A DNA stretch of 64,000 bases from Kiritimatiellota bacterium B12222 (GCA_029719485.1 CP120722.1:2046001-2110000), one strand, 5' to 3'; counted from the stretch's first letter, positions 25,546 to 34,962 are shown. Made by a program: numbers and translations. Notes: generated by a model from the letters alone, not told the origin.

Positions 25546-28500
25546 ATGAATCGTACTCTGACTTCTCTCGTACTGACTGTTTGTTGTTTACTGTATTTAC
25601 CATTAGCAACCCTTGCGGTTGAACTTCTGCAAAACCCAGGTTTTGAATCCGGCACGTCTCAATGGTCGGGCATATCTTCAGACACGACTGTATTTCATAC
25701 GGGTGTAAAATCCGGAAGAATTAATCAGACCTTCTATTGGAGAATGGTTTCTCAAACGGTGGAGTGCGAACCGGGGCAGCTGATGAGTTACGGTGGGTAT
25801 CTGAAATCAGAAGATATGGTTGTAAATTCAGGAGGGATGAGGGTGTCTTTTTATGATAGTGGAGATCAGTTTATTTCTTCTGCGGGCGCAGGGGATGTGA
25901 CCGGTACTCAGGAGTGGACCTATGTAACAAATTCGGTTGTTGTGCCGGTAACGGCTGATTATGCGAAAATTCAATTGTATGTGTCACAGAGCAATAGCAC
26001 CTATGGCAAAGTGTACTTCGATGATTTATTTTGTGATGTATTTTCACATAAGGAAGTCACGGTGAATACCAATGGCGGTTTTGAAAGTGGGTATACGGGT
26101 TGGTACAAGGGGCACACCAGTTTGAGCAGCAATGCGGCTGAAGGGGTGAATGCATCGGCCATGAGTCATGGCAGTTACTGGAAGCAGTCCTGGTATGAGT
26201 TTAGTTGTGACCCTGCGAAAGAATATGCGGTGTCATTTTGGGCCGCGTCGGACAATGCCACTTCAAGTGGTCTGTTTCAGATTCGTTATTATGACGCGAC
26301 CGATTCGCAAATTTCCAGTCATCACTTGTTATCTCTGACAGACACGCATTCCTATGCGCTTTATTATTTGGATGGTATTTATCCGCCGGTAGGGGCTGAA
26401 TATGCACGTTTCTATTTTGCGGCGAGTTATCCTGGGACAGGCACGACTTATTTGGATGATTTGCAGATTACCACCGATGCAGATACGCCTGAAGAAGGTG
26501 TGCTGGTGTTTGATGTTACAGATTTTTCTGATTATTCAGGGCAGTCCACTACAGGGAGCATGAGTTTAGAGGCGGGTAATACGGCTCTGCATCTTACGGG
26601 GAATTTTTGGCGAAAGTATGCTTATGCTTACGAGGTTACGCCCAACACCATGTTAGAAGTGACCGTAGAAGCGTCAAATGTGGGCGAGTTAATCTGTATC
26701 GGCATGGATTCCGATAACGATTACGCGACATCACTTACGAATATTCAATTTGCAGGGAGTCAGTCGCATTCCTCGTTTTTACCCCTTGAGACCTCATATG
26801 TCGCAGGTTCCGGATCTGAGACCTTTATTCTGCCCATAGGGACGGTATTTACGGGCAACATGTCTTATCTGACTTTTATCGGAGATGATGATCTGGATGC
26901 AAATGTAGACGTCACTTTTTCGAACATTCGTATTTTTGAAGCTGAGGAAACAGAGCTGGTTTCTTCAAGCTTCATAGACCAGGCATTGACAAACTTAACA
27001 CCGGATCCCGGAATGGAAAGTGGGGTGTCGGATTGGAATGGAGGGGTGAGTTTAGAAACGTCGATTGTGGCCTCTGGGTCTCAGGCGGTAAAAATTGGCG
27101 GTGCCAGTTTTTATAAAACTTACAGTCATGATTTGATTCCGGTGACCGAGGGTTCCTATTATAGACTCTTCATACAAGCGGCTATTGAATCCGTATCGGT
27201 TAGTCCTACTGTTAGTTTTTCATTTTATGCTGCGGATGGAACCACCAGACTCGGAACTACGCCGACGGTGATTGATATCGAAGGCTCTGCGCCGTATCGG
27301 GAATTTTCCAGTTTATATTATCTGGCCCCTGCGGGAAGTGCGTATGCGAAAATTGGGGTGTCTTTTCCTAAAAATAATTCAGGGGCTAAATTGTATCTCG
27401 ATGATGTTCATCTGTTAGAATCGAGTAATTTGCCTGTGCGCTTGGTGCCGACTTATGGCGCGATCAGTGTGTATGTGAGTCGTGAAGCACAGGTGGCAGA
27501 CGAGGTGGCACATGTCTTTTATCGCGAAGCGGGCACATCCCAGTGGTATGAAGCGTATGCACCGGAGTTTGACGATGTCCGTGGAGAATACCGCAGTAGT
27601 ATTGTGGGATTAAATGAAGATACGGCTTATGAAGTGCAAGTGGTGCTGGAAGCCAACGGGGTGCCCTTTGATGAAGCGGGGGCATCGATCACCACCTGGG
27701 ATTCGGAACCGAATATTGGGCAAACCATCTCTGTGGCGAGTCTCTATAGTGGTGGTCAGCTCTTGATTGAAGATCTGCATGGAGAACCGGATGCGTGGAT
27801 TAAAATTACGGGCACAGGTTTGAATGATATCGATGGCACTTATGCCTATGATGTGGCCTTAAAAATTCTCAACAGCAGCTACCTCATCTTTGAGGGACTG
27901 GATATTCAGGGCGGTCGTCGTCATGCCGTACAGGTGCAGATGTCCGATCAAATTCGTATCGTGAACTGCGAAATGTCTGGTTGGGCCCGTGAAGCCAATT
28001 ATGTGTCTGGCGCCTATAGTTATGAAACCTTGGCGGATATGAATGGTGGTAATAATCGGGCGATCAATAAAGATGCCGGAGTATACCTTCATGAAAGTTC
28101 ACGGGTTACGGTGGAACGTTGTTATATGCACGATCCGCGTAGTTCTGCAAATAACTGGGAAGGAAATAATCATCCTGCCGGCCCCTGTGCGATTTACGTG
28201 CATAATATCACCAATACGTACAATATTATTACCAAGGGCCATTATGTGGTGCGATATAACGACTTGATTGGCAGTGATGAGATTCGCTGGAACGATGTGA
28301 TCGAAGGTGAGAACAACGGAAGTGGTCGTGGGTCATTTTATCGGGACAGTGATGTTTATGGTAACATGTTGGCCTTTGCCAATGATGACTCCACCGAGAT
28401 GGATGGCGGTCAAATGAATACCCGCTTTTTCGGTAACCGTATCGAAAGTTGTTTTGTGGGACTGAGTTTAGCCCCTTGTACGATTGGACCCTCTTATGTG

Positions 28501-29349
28501 TTTCAAAATTTAATTTACAACCAAGGGGATGACCGCGATACCAACTTTGGTATGGTGAAACTCGCAGGTGGAAGTACCTACTCTAAAGGGAAAAGCTTTT
28601 TCTTTCACAATACCATCCACGGAAGAGGAAATGGGATTGTCGGAATGGGCTTCGGTAGCGATACGAACAAAGCGATGTTTCTCGCTCAAACACGTAATAA
28701 CATCATTCATACCACGCATTCACATTCAAATTATAATCAGACGATCCGCGATTCGGAGCAAAATCCATGGAACAGTTTTGACTATGATAACTTATCTACG
28801 CTCGGTCAGGCCACTGCGAATGTGACTTATGCTGCCGGGCAGGAGCCTAACGGAATCCTGAATGATCCACCGACCTTTGTGAATGTGGCGGCGGGAGATT
28901 TCCGCTTGGCCAGTGGTTCTTCGGGCATTGATGACGGCTTGCCCTTGTTTAACTTCGCCGATCAATATCTGGGCTCCGCACCGGATCAGGGGGCGATTGA
29001 ATATACCGATAGTTCATTGTTTCCCATTCGGCCCATTGCGATTACCGCTGACAAGTACTTTGTTGAATTGAGCGGAACCGCGGGTGGATCCACTACGCCA
29101 GTGGATGTGGTGCTCAGTACGGGAGTGCTCGGCAGTGCTCTTGATTATGAAATCCGCATGAACAATACTGTGGATTGGTTGAGCGTGAGCCCTGCCGCCG
29201 GAACCCTCAACTCGAACAGCAGTCACACCTTGACGTTGACCTTGCAGACTGCGGGACTGGTTTCCGGTGATAAACTTGAAGCCACTATTCTGGTGAAACT
29301 CGAGAACGGCTTCTCGGTTCCGATCACGGTCAACGCGGAAGCGCTATAA
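25546..29349 (+). CDS. Secreted modular right-handed beta-helix enzyme, 1267 aa
   Basis: A signal peptide (1-24, ending A-T-L-A) is followed by two CBM4-like jelly-roll domains (about 25-166 and 170-315; each starts N-x-G-F-E-S-G and ends Y-L/F-D-D-L). Then come one copy of the shared 150-residue module (about 319-463), a third CBM4-like domain (about 485-620), a fibronectin-like domain (about 628-720), a right-handed beta-helix (about 775-1110) and a C-terminal BACON-like domain (about 1165-1267). The helix begins F-E-G-L-D-I-Q-G-G and carries N-D-D-S-T-E-M-D-G-G and R-F-F-G-N-R-I-E-S. Beta-helices of this type occur in polysaccharide lyases and some glycosidases. The substrate is probably the same algal polysaccharide as the neighbouring GH16 enzyme, by inference. 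Confidence 0.75.
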   Translation: MNRTLTSLVLTVCCLLYLPLATLAVELLQNPGFESGTSQWSGISSDTTVFHTGVKSGRINQTFYWRMVSQTVECEPGQLMSYGGYLKSEDMVVNSGGMRVSFYDSGDQFISSAGAGDVTGTQEWTYVTNSVVVPVTADYAKIQLYVSQSNSTYGKVYFDDLFCDVFSHKEVTVNTNGGFESGYTGWYKGHTSLSSNAAEGVNASAMSHGSYWKQSWYEFSCDPAKEYAVSFWAASDNATSSGLFQIRYYDATDSQISSHHLLSLTDTHSYALYYLDGIYPPVGAEYARFYFAASYPGTGTTYLDDLQITTDADTPEEGVLVFDVTDFSDYSGQSTTGSMSLEAGNTALHLTGNFWRKYAYAYEVTPNTMLEVTVEASNVGELICIGMDSDNDYATSLTNIQFAGSQSHSSFLPLETSYVAGSGSETFILPIGTVFTGNMSYLTFIGDDDLDANVDVTFSNIRIFEAEETELVSSSFIDQALTNLTPDPGMESGVSDWNGGVSLETSIVASGSQAVKIGGASFYKTYSHDLIPVTEGSYYRLFIQAAIESVSVSPTVSFSFYAADGTTRLGTTPTVIDIEGSAPYREFSSLYYLAPAGSAYAKIGVSFPKNNSGAKLYLDDVHLLESSNLPVRLVPTYGAISVYVSREAQVADEVAHVFYREAGTSQWYEAYAPEFDDVRGEYRSSIVGLNEDTAYEVQVVLEANGVPFDEAGASITTWDSEPNIGQTISVASLYSGGQLLIEDLHGEPDAWIKITGTGLNDIDGTYAYDVALKILNSSYLIFEGLDIQGGRRHAVQVQMSDQIRIVNCEMSGWAREANYVSGAYSYETLADMNGGNNRAINKDAGVYLHESSRVTVERCYMHDPRSSANNWEGNNHPAGPCAIYVHNITNTYNIITKGHYVVRYNDLIGSDEIRWNDVIEGENNGSGRGSFYRDSDVYGNMLAFANDDSTEMDGGQMNTRFFGNRIESCFVGLSLAPCTIGPSYVFQNLIYNQGDDRDTNFGMVKLAGGSTYSKGKSFFFHNTIHGRGNGIVGMGFGSDTNKAMFLAQTRNNIIHTTHSHSNYNQTIRDSEQNPWNSFDYDNLSTLGQATANVTYAAGQEPNGILNDPPTFVNVAAGDFRLASGSSGIDDGLPLFNFADQYLGSAPDQGAIEYTDSSLFPIRPIAITADKYFVELSGTAGGSTTPVDVVLSTGVLGSALDYEIRMNNTVDWLSVSPAAGTLNSNSSHTLTLTLQTAGLVSGDKLEATILVKLENGFSVPITVNAEAL

Positions 29350-29367
29350 GTTGAGCTGATCGCATTT

Positions 29368-29404
29368 CCTCAGCCCGGTCTCACCTTTTGAGACAGGGCT
29401 GAGG
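29368..29404 (+). terminator. Hairpin behind the beta-helix enzyme gene
   Basis: Nested stems cctcagccc / gggctgagg and gtctca / tgagac. It lies 19 bp after the stop. No T run follows, so it is a weak or factor-dependent terminator. Confidence 0.55.
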
Positions 29405-29478
29405 GGTGCTCCCTTTCGAAAAGGGGGTCACTGGGGCCTCAGGGTTGAGAGGAGGCCTTTAACTTCGCGTTTGAGGGT

Positions 29479-29589
29479 TTACTCGCGACCTTTGCTTTCT
29501 TTTTTAATTTTCTTCTCTGCCCGTTTTTCTTTCAACGTTTTTACAGAAGCTTTTTTTTCAGTTTTTTGAGAATTTTTACCTTTTGCCAT
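29479..29589 (-). CDS. Lys-rich 36-residue small protein
   Basis: The ATG at 29589 is preceded, eight bases upstream, by the ribosome-binding site AAAAGG. The frame runs to a TAA at 29479 and encodes M-A-K-G-K-N-S-Q-K-T-E-K-K-A-S, then V-K-T-L-K-E-K-R-A-E-K-K-I-K-K-E-S-K-G-R-E. About 40 percent of residues are Lys or Arg. From memory it resembles very short basic proteins (M-A-K-G-x-N-x-x-K and T-x-K-E-K-R/K-A-x-K-K) found across several bacterial phyla without a known function. Nucleic-acid or ribosome binding is a guess from the charge. It is real to judge by its start signal and organised sequence. Confidence 0.7.
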   Translation of the reverse strand: MAKGKNSQKTEKKASVKTLKEKRAEKKIKKESKGRE

Positions 29590-30280
29590 AACCGTTACCT
29601 TTTGTTAGATTTGTCAATCGCTGTAGTTTTAAGCAACAAAGCTATAAGCCAAGCCGCGGGAGGGTAACATGCTTTATGCGAAAGCGCCAGCTATGTCGGC
29701 GGGTGTGCGGTATAATTCTTTTAAGCGCTTCGCGTATTTTGTCAGGTTAGAAGGTGAAAAGCTTCGGTCTGTGGCCTGAAGGCCGACAGCTACGGACGTA
29801 GCTGGCGCCGTTTACGGCCCAGGCCGGAGCTTTGTGGTGGTTGGATGTGGGGCAGGTCGACGGGCCTGTGGCCTGAAGGCCGACAGCTACGGACGTAGCT
29901 GGAGCCGTTTACGGCCCAGGCCGGAGCTTTGGGGTGGTTGGCTGTGGGGCAGGCCGACAGCTACGGACGTAGCTGGCGCCGTTTACGGCCCGGGCCGGAG
30001 CTTTGGGGTGGTTGGATGTGGGGCAGGTCGACGGGCCTGTGGCCTGAAGGCCGACAGCTACGGACGTAGCTGGTGCCGTTTACGGCCCGGGCCGGAGCTT
30101 TGTGGTGGTTGGATGTGGGGCAGGTCGACGGGCCTGTGGCCTGAAGGCCGACAGCTACGGACGTAGCTGGAGCCGTTTACGGCCCGGGCCGGAGCTTTGG
30201 GGTGGTTGGATGTGGGGCAGGTCGACGGGTCTGTGGCCTGAAGGCCGACAGCTACAGTCGCGTTGATATGCACGTGGTTC
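29590..30280. other. Intergenic region dominated by the 97-bp repeat array
   Basis: The left 180 bp contain the presumed promoter of the small Lys-rich gene. The rest is the repeat array listed separately. Open frames across the array (for example 29834-30166) are by-products of the repeats. Confidence 0.65.
29769..30255 (+). repeat. 97-bp tandem repeat array
   Basis: Units begin (ctgtggcctgaagg) at 29769, 29866, 30037, 30134 and 30231. Spacing is exactly 97 bp except between the second and fourth, where one unit has lost 23 bp (97 + 74). The last unit is cut after 25 bp. Within each unit are inverted repeats: ggcct-ga-aggcc and agctac-ggac-gtagct, so the transcript would fold strongly. Single degenerate copies stand at 18048-18133 and 37941-38020, so this is a dispersed intergenic element that has amplified here. 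No spacer variation, so not a CRISPR. Confidence 0.92.
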
Positions 30281-30991
30281 TTAGCGCTTTTTGAACGCAA
30301 ATAGGGTGAGCAGTCCGCCCAATACCAGAATGATAGAGGAGGGTTCGGGTACGGTGGTGACTCTCACATTGTCAAAGATAACCTGTTTAACGGTGTTGCC
30401 GCTGTTGTCGTCAATTGGAATGTAAAAACCAATGTAAAGATCTTCACCTTGCAGTCCGGATCCGGCGGCATTCCAAAAGGTGCCACCATCGATGGTGGCC
30501 GCGGTTAAGTTTGGCAAGGTAGGGTAGTCGCTTTTATCAAATGTGGCGAGCGTTCCGTCTCCATCGAGAGAAACCCCGCTACCCGTGGAAAATACCCCGT
30601 TATCATCCGTAAAAAATCCACCAATGTAATTATCGGGGAGAGGCAGGTCGGAACGTGACCCGATGACCACATCGAGGGTGTAGGTGAGGGCTTCGTCGAT
30701 GGTGCCAATTTTCTGAAACACATAACCGGGTTCTGACGATGAATTCACTTTTCGGGAATCCACGATCAGCCACTGATCTCCGTCTGGAGCCGTGGGGAAG
30801 TTACCGTTTACTTTCTGAACTGCAACCCGGGTAGAAGGATGAATCCAGTCAGTGACTTCATTTTTGAAGGTGTCCGTATCGGGGGCTTCGAAGCTGTAGT
30901 TGCTCACCGAAATGGTGCCTGCTTGAAGCGTAAGGGTTGCGGAGCAGACTAGTGGAAGGGAAAGGCGAAGGAGGGAGGGAAGAATATTCAT
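30281..30991 (-). CDS. PEP-CTERM surface protein
   Basis: A 236-residue protein with a signal peptide (1-24, ending T-L-Q-A) and a C-terminal PEP-CTERM signal: V-P-E-P-S-S-I-I-L-V-L-G-G-L-L, then F-A-F-K-K-R. The body starts I-S-V-S-N-Y-S-F-E-A-P and resembles the jelly-roll domains common in PEP-CTERM proteins (N-x-S-F-E near the start, I-F-D-N-V-R-V near the end), suggesting carbohydrate binding or a structural surface role. The gene is divergent from the XylR-type regulator at 31130, so expression may follow the same sugar signal. It ends 26 bp from the repeat array. Confidence 0.85.
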   Translation of the reverse strand: MNILPSLLRLSLPLVCSATLTLQAGTISVSNYSFEAPDTDTFKNEVTDWIHPSTRVAVQKVNGNFPTAPDGDQWLIVDSRKVNSSSEPGYVFQKIGTIDEALTYTLDVVIGSRSDLPLPDNYIGGFFTDDNGVFSTGSGVSLDGDGTLATFDKSDYPTLPNLTAATIDGGTFWNAAGSGLQGEDLYIGFYIPIDDNSGNTVKQVIFDNVRVTTVPEPSSIILVLGGLLTLFAFKKR

Positions 30992-31129
30992 TTTACAAAA
31001 GATGGGAGGGTAAATTTAATCTATCACGTAGTTTAGAGTGTTTGTATGTTTGGAACAATGGCGATGTGAGTCTAAAATGTGTTGATATCGCCCAAATCAT
31101 ACATAGCTAGTGAATAAAGGAACCGCAAC

Positions 31130-32269
31130 ATGGCATCAAACTTACGACATATTGGGATATTGATGGACGTCTCCACCGGTGAAGGTCGGGAGATGGTGCG
31201 GGGGGCAGCGGCATACGCACGGCAACGCGCGAATTGGGAAATCGTATTTCCTTGCTTTGAGAGTCAAGGGCTGGACCCGGTGAATATTCCTTATTGGTGT
31301 GATGGTTTATTGCTGCGTCCCCTGAAACTTGCGGATCAGGAGGCATGTCTTGAGTTCAAAGGTCCTAAATTTGGTTTGGTCTGGCGGGGGATTGGGAGTC
31401 GGGGGATTCCGTTTTTGACCACTCAAGGGAAAGAGGTCGCCCGCATGGCTTTCCGGCATTTGCGTGAGAACGGAATTGAGCGGATGGGGGTGGTGGGCTT
31501 TAAAGATTCTGGATTTTCATATGTCAGGAGTAGATCCTTTCAGCACTGTGTGGACGAAGCGGGCTTGGAGGGTGGTGAATTCGAAGTGGTCTCACCGCCG
31601 GATCGTTCCCTGCTGATTCAGTGGTTGAAGGGATGGAAGAAGCCTTTTGGTATCTTTGCGACCAACGATATGTTGGCCCGGGAAGTGGTGAATTGTGCGC
31701 TCGAAGCGGGCATTTTGATTCCCGGTCAATTGAGTGTAATTGGCGCGGGCAATGATGACACTTTTTGTACGGTGGCGGGGCCGACCCTGTCGTCCGTAGA
31801 TCCCGGTGCGTATCGGATCGGGTATGAGGGCGCGCGTCGGTTGGATTTGCTGATGAAAGGGGAGACGTTACCCAGGTTTGGGGAGCGACTGCCTCCTCTC
31901 GGAGTGATCACCCGCGAATCCACCCATGTTGCGTTTCATGATCCGCTGATTGCTGATATTCTTTGTGTCATTCGTGACGAGGCTCCGCGGGGACTTCAGG
32001 TTTCTGATCTGCTTGAGCGTTTTCCGGTGTCGAAGAGTACTCTGAATCGGAAATTCCGGGAGTCGACGGGGAAGAGTCCCTCCGAAGAGATTCAGCGGGT
32101 ACGGTTGGCGCGGGCGAAATTTCTGCTGCGCAGTTCTGATCTAAGTAATGAGCATATCGCGGTTGAGTCTGGCTATCCCACCCCTAAAGCTTTTTATCTG
32201 GCCTTGCGGGCTGATACCGGTATGACGCCCCGCGCTTTTCGTAACCATTCGGGCCGGGCTGATAGATGA
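31130..32269 (+). CDS. XylR-type transcriptional activator (LacI-like sensor plus AraC HTH)
   Basis: A 379-residue regulator. Residues about 5-270 are a periplasmic-binding-protein-like sugar sensor (H-I-G-I-L-M-D-V-S-T-G-E-G-R-E, F-A-T-N-D-M-L-A-R-E-V, S-V-I-G-A-G-N-D-D-T-F). Residues about 280-379 are an AraC helix-turn-helix pair ending S-G-Y-P-T-P-K-A-F-Y-L-A-L-R then T-P-R-A-F-R. This order is that of XylR of E. coli and is common in saccharolytic Verrucomicrobiota. AAGGA precedes the ATG. It lies 245 bp upstream of a GH16 gene on the same strand and divergent from a PEP-CTERM gene. Its ligand is probably an oligosaccharide or sugar from the GH16 substrate, by inference. Confidence 0.88.
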   Translation: MASNLRHIGILMDVSTGEGREMVRGAAAYARQRANWEIVFPCFESQGLDPVNIPYWCDGLLLRPLKLADQEACLEFKGPKFGLVWRGIGSRGIPFLTTQGKEVARMAFRHLRENGIERMGVVGFKDSGFSYVRSRSFQHCVDEAGLEGGEFEVVSPPDRSLLIQWLKGWKKPFGIFATNDMLAREVVNCALEAGILIPGQLSVIGAGNDDTFCTVAGPTLSSVDPGAYRIGYEGARRLDLLMKGETLPRFGERLPPLGVITRESTHVAFHDPLIADILCVIRDEAPRGLQVSDLLERFPVSKSTLNRKFRESTGKSPSEEIQRVRLARAKFLLRSSDLSNEHIAVESGYPTPKAFYLALRADTGMTPRAFRNHSGRADR

Positions 32270-32514
32270 GTTATGTTATTGTTTTGTGTACGGCCTTCGG
32301 GGGGATGCGGGTCATGATTTTTGTAATGCCGATTTACCCGGAATAGAAATGGATCCCTTAAAGACGCGACAGGTTTCGGAGTCTTTAGCTGATGCTTGAC
32401 GGAATAACACATGTGATGGTCTGGTCTGTTGTATGGACATCCCTTGTTAAATGCCTTATGTCGGTGATTCGGAATAGAAATTATGCTCATAAATATAAGG
32501 ATTATATTGATCAG

Positions 32515-34884
32515 ATGAAACACAAACGCGCCCCCCTCTTTATGTCGATGCTGTTGGCTGTGGTTTTTACCTCATGCTCAAAAAACATATCAACCTCTCG
32601 TGAAAAATCTCCAGATGTGACCATCACCACTGCACCACTTTTGGGAAATCGTAAGGTAATAGATTTACCTGTGCTCGCGCCGGGAGCGAGCCGAACGATT
32701 GTTGAAGGTGATGGTTCTTTTGGGATAGATGTCGAAGGAGATTTGGTTCGTACGGCTTCCCAGCTCGCGGCGGGGACAAAAGAAGTTCTGGTGAGAGAAA
32801 GCGCAAGTGATGGCGCTTCGGTTACAGACCATCTCTATCTTATTGAGGTCACTCCTGCAGCCTGGACCCTTGATGCATTTCCCGAGATGATCGCACATTC
32901 GTTCACTCAAGAAAATGTCGACGCAGGTCCCGTCAGTTCGATCGACTCTGTGGGGGTGGTCTCTATGGTGAAAGATGCACAGGCCACTGCGTCGCCAGGG
33001 CAAGAACCCGTTAAATTGAGTGAAGGTCAGGGTATTGAATTTTCGTCCGATGCGACTCAGTATCTCAGCTTTGAAAGAGACTTGGATGCTGTAGCGTTCT
33101 ATCGTTGGTCTTTGGTGATCTTTCGAGTCGATCCTGACAGTGGTTCGGATAATGTCGCGTCCCTCTTGCGGGTTAACGATGGTCCACAAGTGAATGGGCG
33201 CTCCGGTAACTGGACCCCGCGGATTGATTACGATAAATCGAATAATTCCATTCAGGTCTATTATCGGGGGACCCACAAGCATGAATTGACAACGCCAGCC
33301 AATGTGGTCTCCACTGATGGAAGTTGGAATGTGGTGCTGACCTACCGTCGTCATGGTCATCTTTTCCTTCGGGTCAATGGTCAGGCCTACGATCAATCTC
33401 CTCCCCATGTGAGTTTTTCGACGGAACAAACGGAAGATACTATTGAGAGTCGGATCGGAGACAAGCGTGCCTCCACGCCCACTTGGGCCTTGGATGGCCT
33501 GTGGATCGGGCAGTCTGAACTTTCTGAAGCTGTGGTGAAGAAAATGGAAGCGTGGGCTCTCGGCCGCGCCGCTCAACTTCCCGGAGGCGTTGCTGCCACA
33601 GCCACATTCTCTCCTGTGATTGATGATGAAGATTTTCCACAACGTTACACCTTTGATTACGAACGTTTTGCCGACTGGAAAGTGGTAAATGATAAATCCC
33701 GCCGCTGGGCCTATCAAGGCCAACCCGTGGCAGAGGTGCAACCCGACCGCTCGGATTGGGTGCGGGTGTTCGTTGACGATTTCCGAGTGCCGGCTGAAGT
33801 GAGTAAAAAAAGTATCAACGGTACTTCTGTGGGGGACAGCACGTATGACTTTGGGGCGGGGAAACAGATCTGGTATTCTCCGGGAACCAATAGTGCTGTG
33901 GGTGGCAAAGCCATTAGTAAGAACGGAAGTGATCGTCCCTTTCCTGAGGTAGTTGTCCTCGATCCTGAAGCGCAAAACCTGACCATGCGTTTATACGCCG
34001 CCGAGCCTGCGAAAAATGGCCGACCTACCCAATGGCGGAACTCACAATTCTCGAGTGTCAACCAGGCGGGGGTTGGATATACCTGGGCCGGTCCCAAAGG
34101 ATTTCGGGTGCGTGCGAAATTTAAGAATGTTGGTCCCGGAGTTTTCCCCTGTCCGATGTGGTTTTACAATGTCGAATCTCTTTTCTGGAGAACCGGTGAA
34201 CGTATTGAGTTTGATATTATCGAATTGGATGATGACTGGGACAATTACGGTGGAACGCATGTGCATCACGGACGGTTCAAGGGGTTATTTGGACATTCCG
34301 AATACGACACCATGAAGAAGAAAAATACCCCCGAAGAGATTCACAGTTTGAAGATGGCTGCAGGGAAAAATATTTGTGGGATCAATGCCTTCGATGGCAA
34401 CTTTCACACTTGGGAAGTTTGGATTGAAGCAGATACGACTTATATCAACGTCGATGGGGTTGAAGTGGCTCGCGTCGATACCATCCCTGAATATCTGGAG
34501 CGTTTGTATATGTATCTCGATACCAGCCTCAAAGGAAGGGAGGGGATGGATGAATCGTTGAGTTATGACATGGTGATCGATAGTGTGGAGGCCTTTCAGC
34601 CCCCATCAGAGATCAATGCCACTCCCGATGCGCCCTTTACGGGTCGGCCCACGCTGACAGGTAATGCTACTGCAGGCAGTGTCGTGACCTGTACCAGCAA
34701 GCTCGAGGGCGTAGAAGATGTCTGGTATTTTTGGCACGTAGATGGTTATCCACGCGGGTTTGGCAAGTCCAATACCTACACGCTGCTTCCGGAAGACGAG
34801 GGTGCTGAAATCCGTTGCAAAGTAAAAGCCGTGGGTGCCAAAGATCAGCCCGAAGCTTGGACAGCGCCACTGGCCATGCCGTGA
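32515..34884 (+). CDS. GH16 lipoprotein enzyme with LamG-like and Ig-like domains
   Basis: The start is placed at 32515 because the following residues form a lipoprotein signal (L-F-M-S-M-L-L-A-V-V-F-T-S-C, Cys in the lipobox); the longer frame from 32392 would spoil it. The product has 789 residues. After a linker, a LamG-like domain (about 130-390) ends with I-G-Q-S-E-L-S, as in the 1235-residue enzyme. The GH16 domain (about 420-710) has the active site E-F-D-I-I-E (Glu565, Asp567, Glu570). A final Ig-like domain of about 80 residues matches the one in the larger enzyme, including D-Q-P-E-A-W-T-A-P/E-L. The anchored location suits a surface endo-hydrolase working with the secreted one. Confidence 0.85.
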   Translation: MKHKRAPLFMSMLLAVVFTSCSKNISTSREKSPDVTITTAPLLGNRKVIDLPVLAPGASRTIVEGDGSFGIDVEGDLVRTASQLAAGTKEVLVRESASDGASVTDHLYLIEVTPAAWTLDAFPEMIAHSFTQENVDAGPVSSIDSVGVVSMVKDAQATASPGQEPVKLSEGQGIEFSSDATQYLSFERDLDAVAFYRWSLVIFRVDPDSGSDNVASLLRVNDGPQVNGRSGNWTPRIDYDKSNNSIQVYYRGTHKHELTTPANVVSTDGSWNVVLTYRRHGHLFLRVNGQAYDQSPPHVSFSTEQTEDTIESRIGDKRASTPTWALDGLWIGQSELSEAVVKKMEAWALGRAAQLPGGVAATATFSPVIDDEDFPQRYTFDYERFADWKVVNDKSRRWAYQGQPVAEVQPDRSDWVRVFVDDFRVPAEVSKKSINGTSVGDSTYDFGAGKQIWYSPGTNSAVGGKAISKNGSDRPFPEVVVLDPEAQNLTMRLYAAEPAKNGRPTQWRNSQFSSVNQAGVGYTWAGPKGFRVRAKFKNVGPGVFPCPMWFYNVESLFWRTGERIEFDIIELDDDWDNYGGTHVHHGRFKGLFGHSEYDTMKKKNTPEEIHSLKMAAGKNICGINAFDGNFHTWEVWIEADTTYINVDGVEVARVDTIPEYLERLYMYLDTSLKGREGMDESLSYDMVIDSVEAFQPPSEINATPDAPFTGRPTLTGNATAGSVVTCTSKLEGVEDVWYFWHVDGYPRGFGKSNTYTLLPEDEGAEIRCKVKAVGAKDQPEAWTAPLAMP

Positions 34885-34962
34885 CCCCTCATGGGGAGCG
34901 ATGGATGGGGGGCGATGGCTCTATGATCATCAAAAGGTCTGGGGCAAAAGCATGTAAGGTCT

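Noticed and set aside
29834-30166. Open frame of 110 codons across the repeat array
   Set aside because: It is made wholly of the 97-bp repeat, has no ribosome-binding site, and equal frames exist on the other strand. The repeat explains it.
29769-30255. Repeat array considered as a CRISPR
   Set aside because: The units are 97 bp and contiguous with no variable spacers, and no cas gene is present.
32392-32514. N-terminal extension of the GH16 lipoprotein from 32392
   Set aside because: Starting at 32515 yields a perfect lipoprotein signal peptide; the extension would bury it.
32665-33975. 436-codon minus-strand open frame
   Set aside because: It is antisense to the GH16 lipoprotein gene, with no domain or ribosome-binding site.
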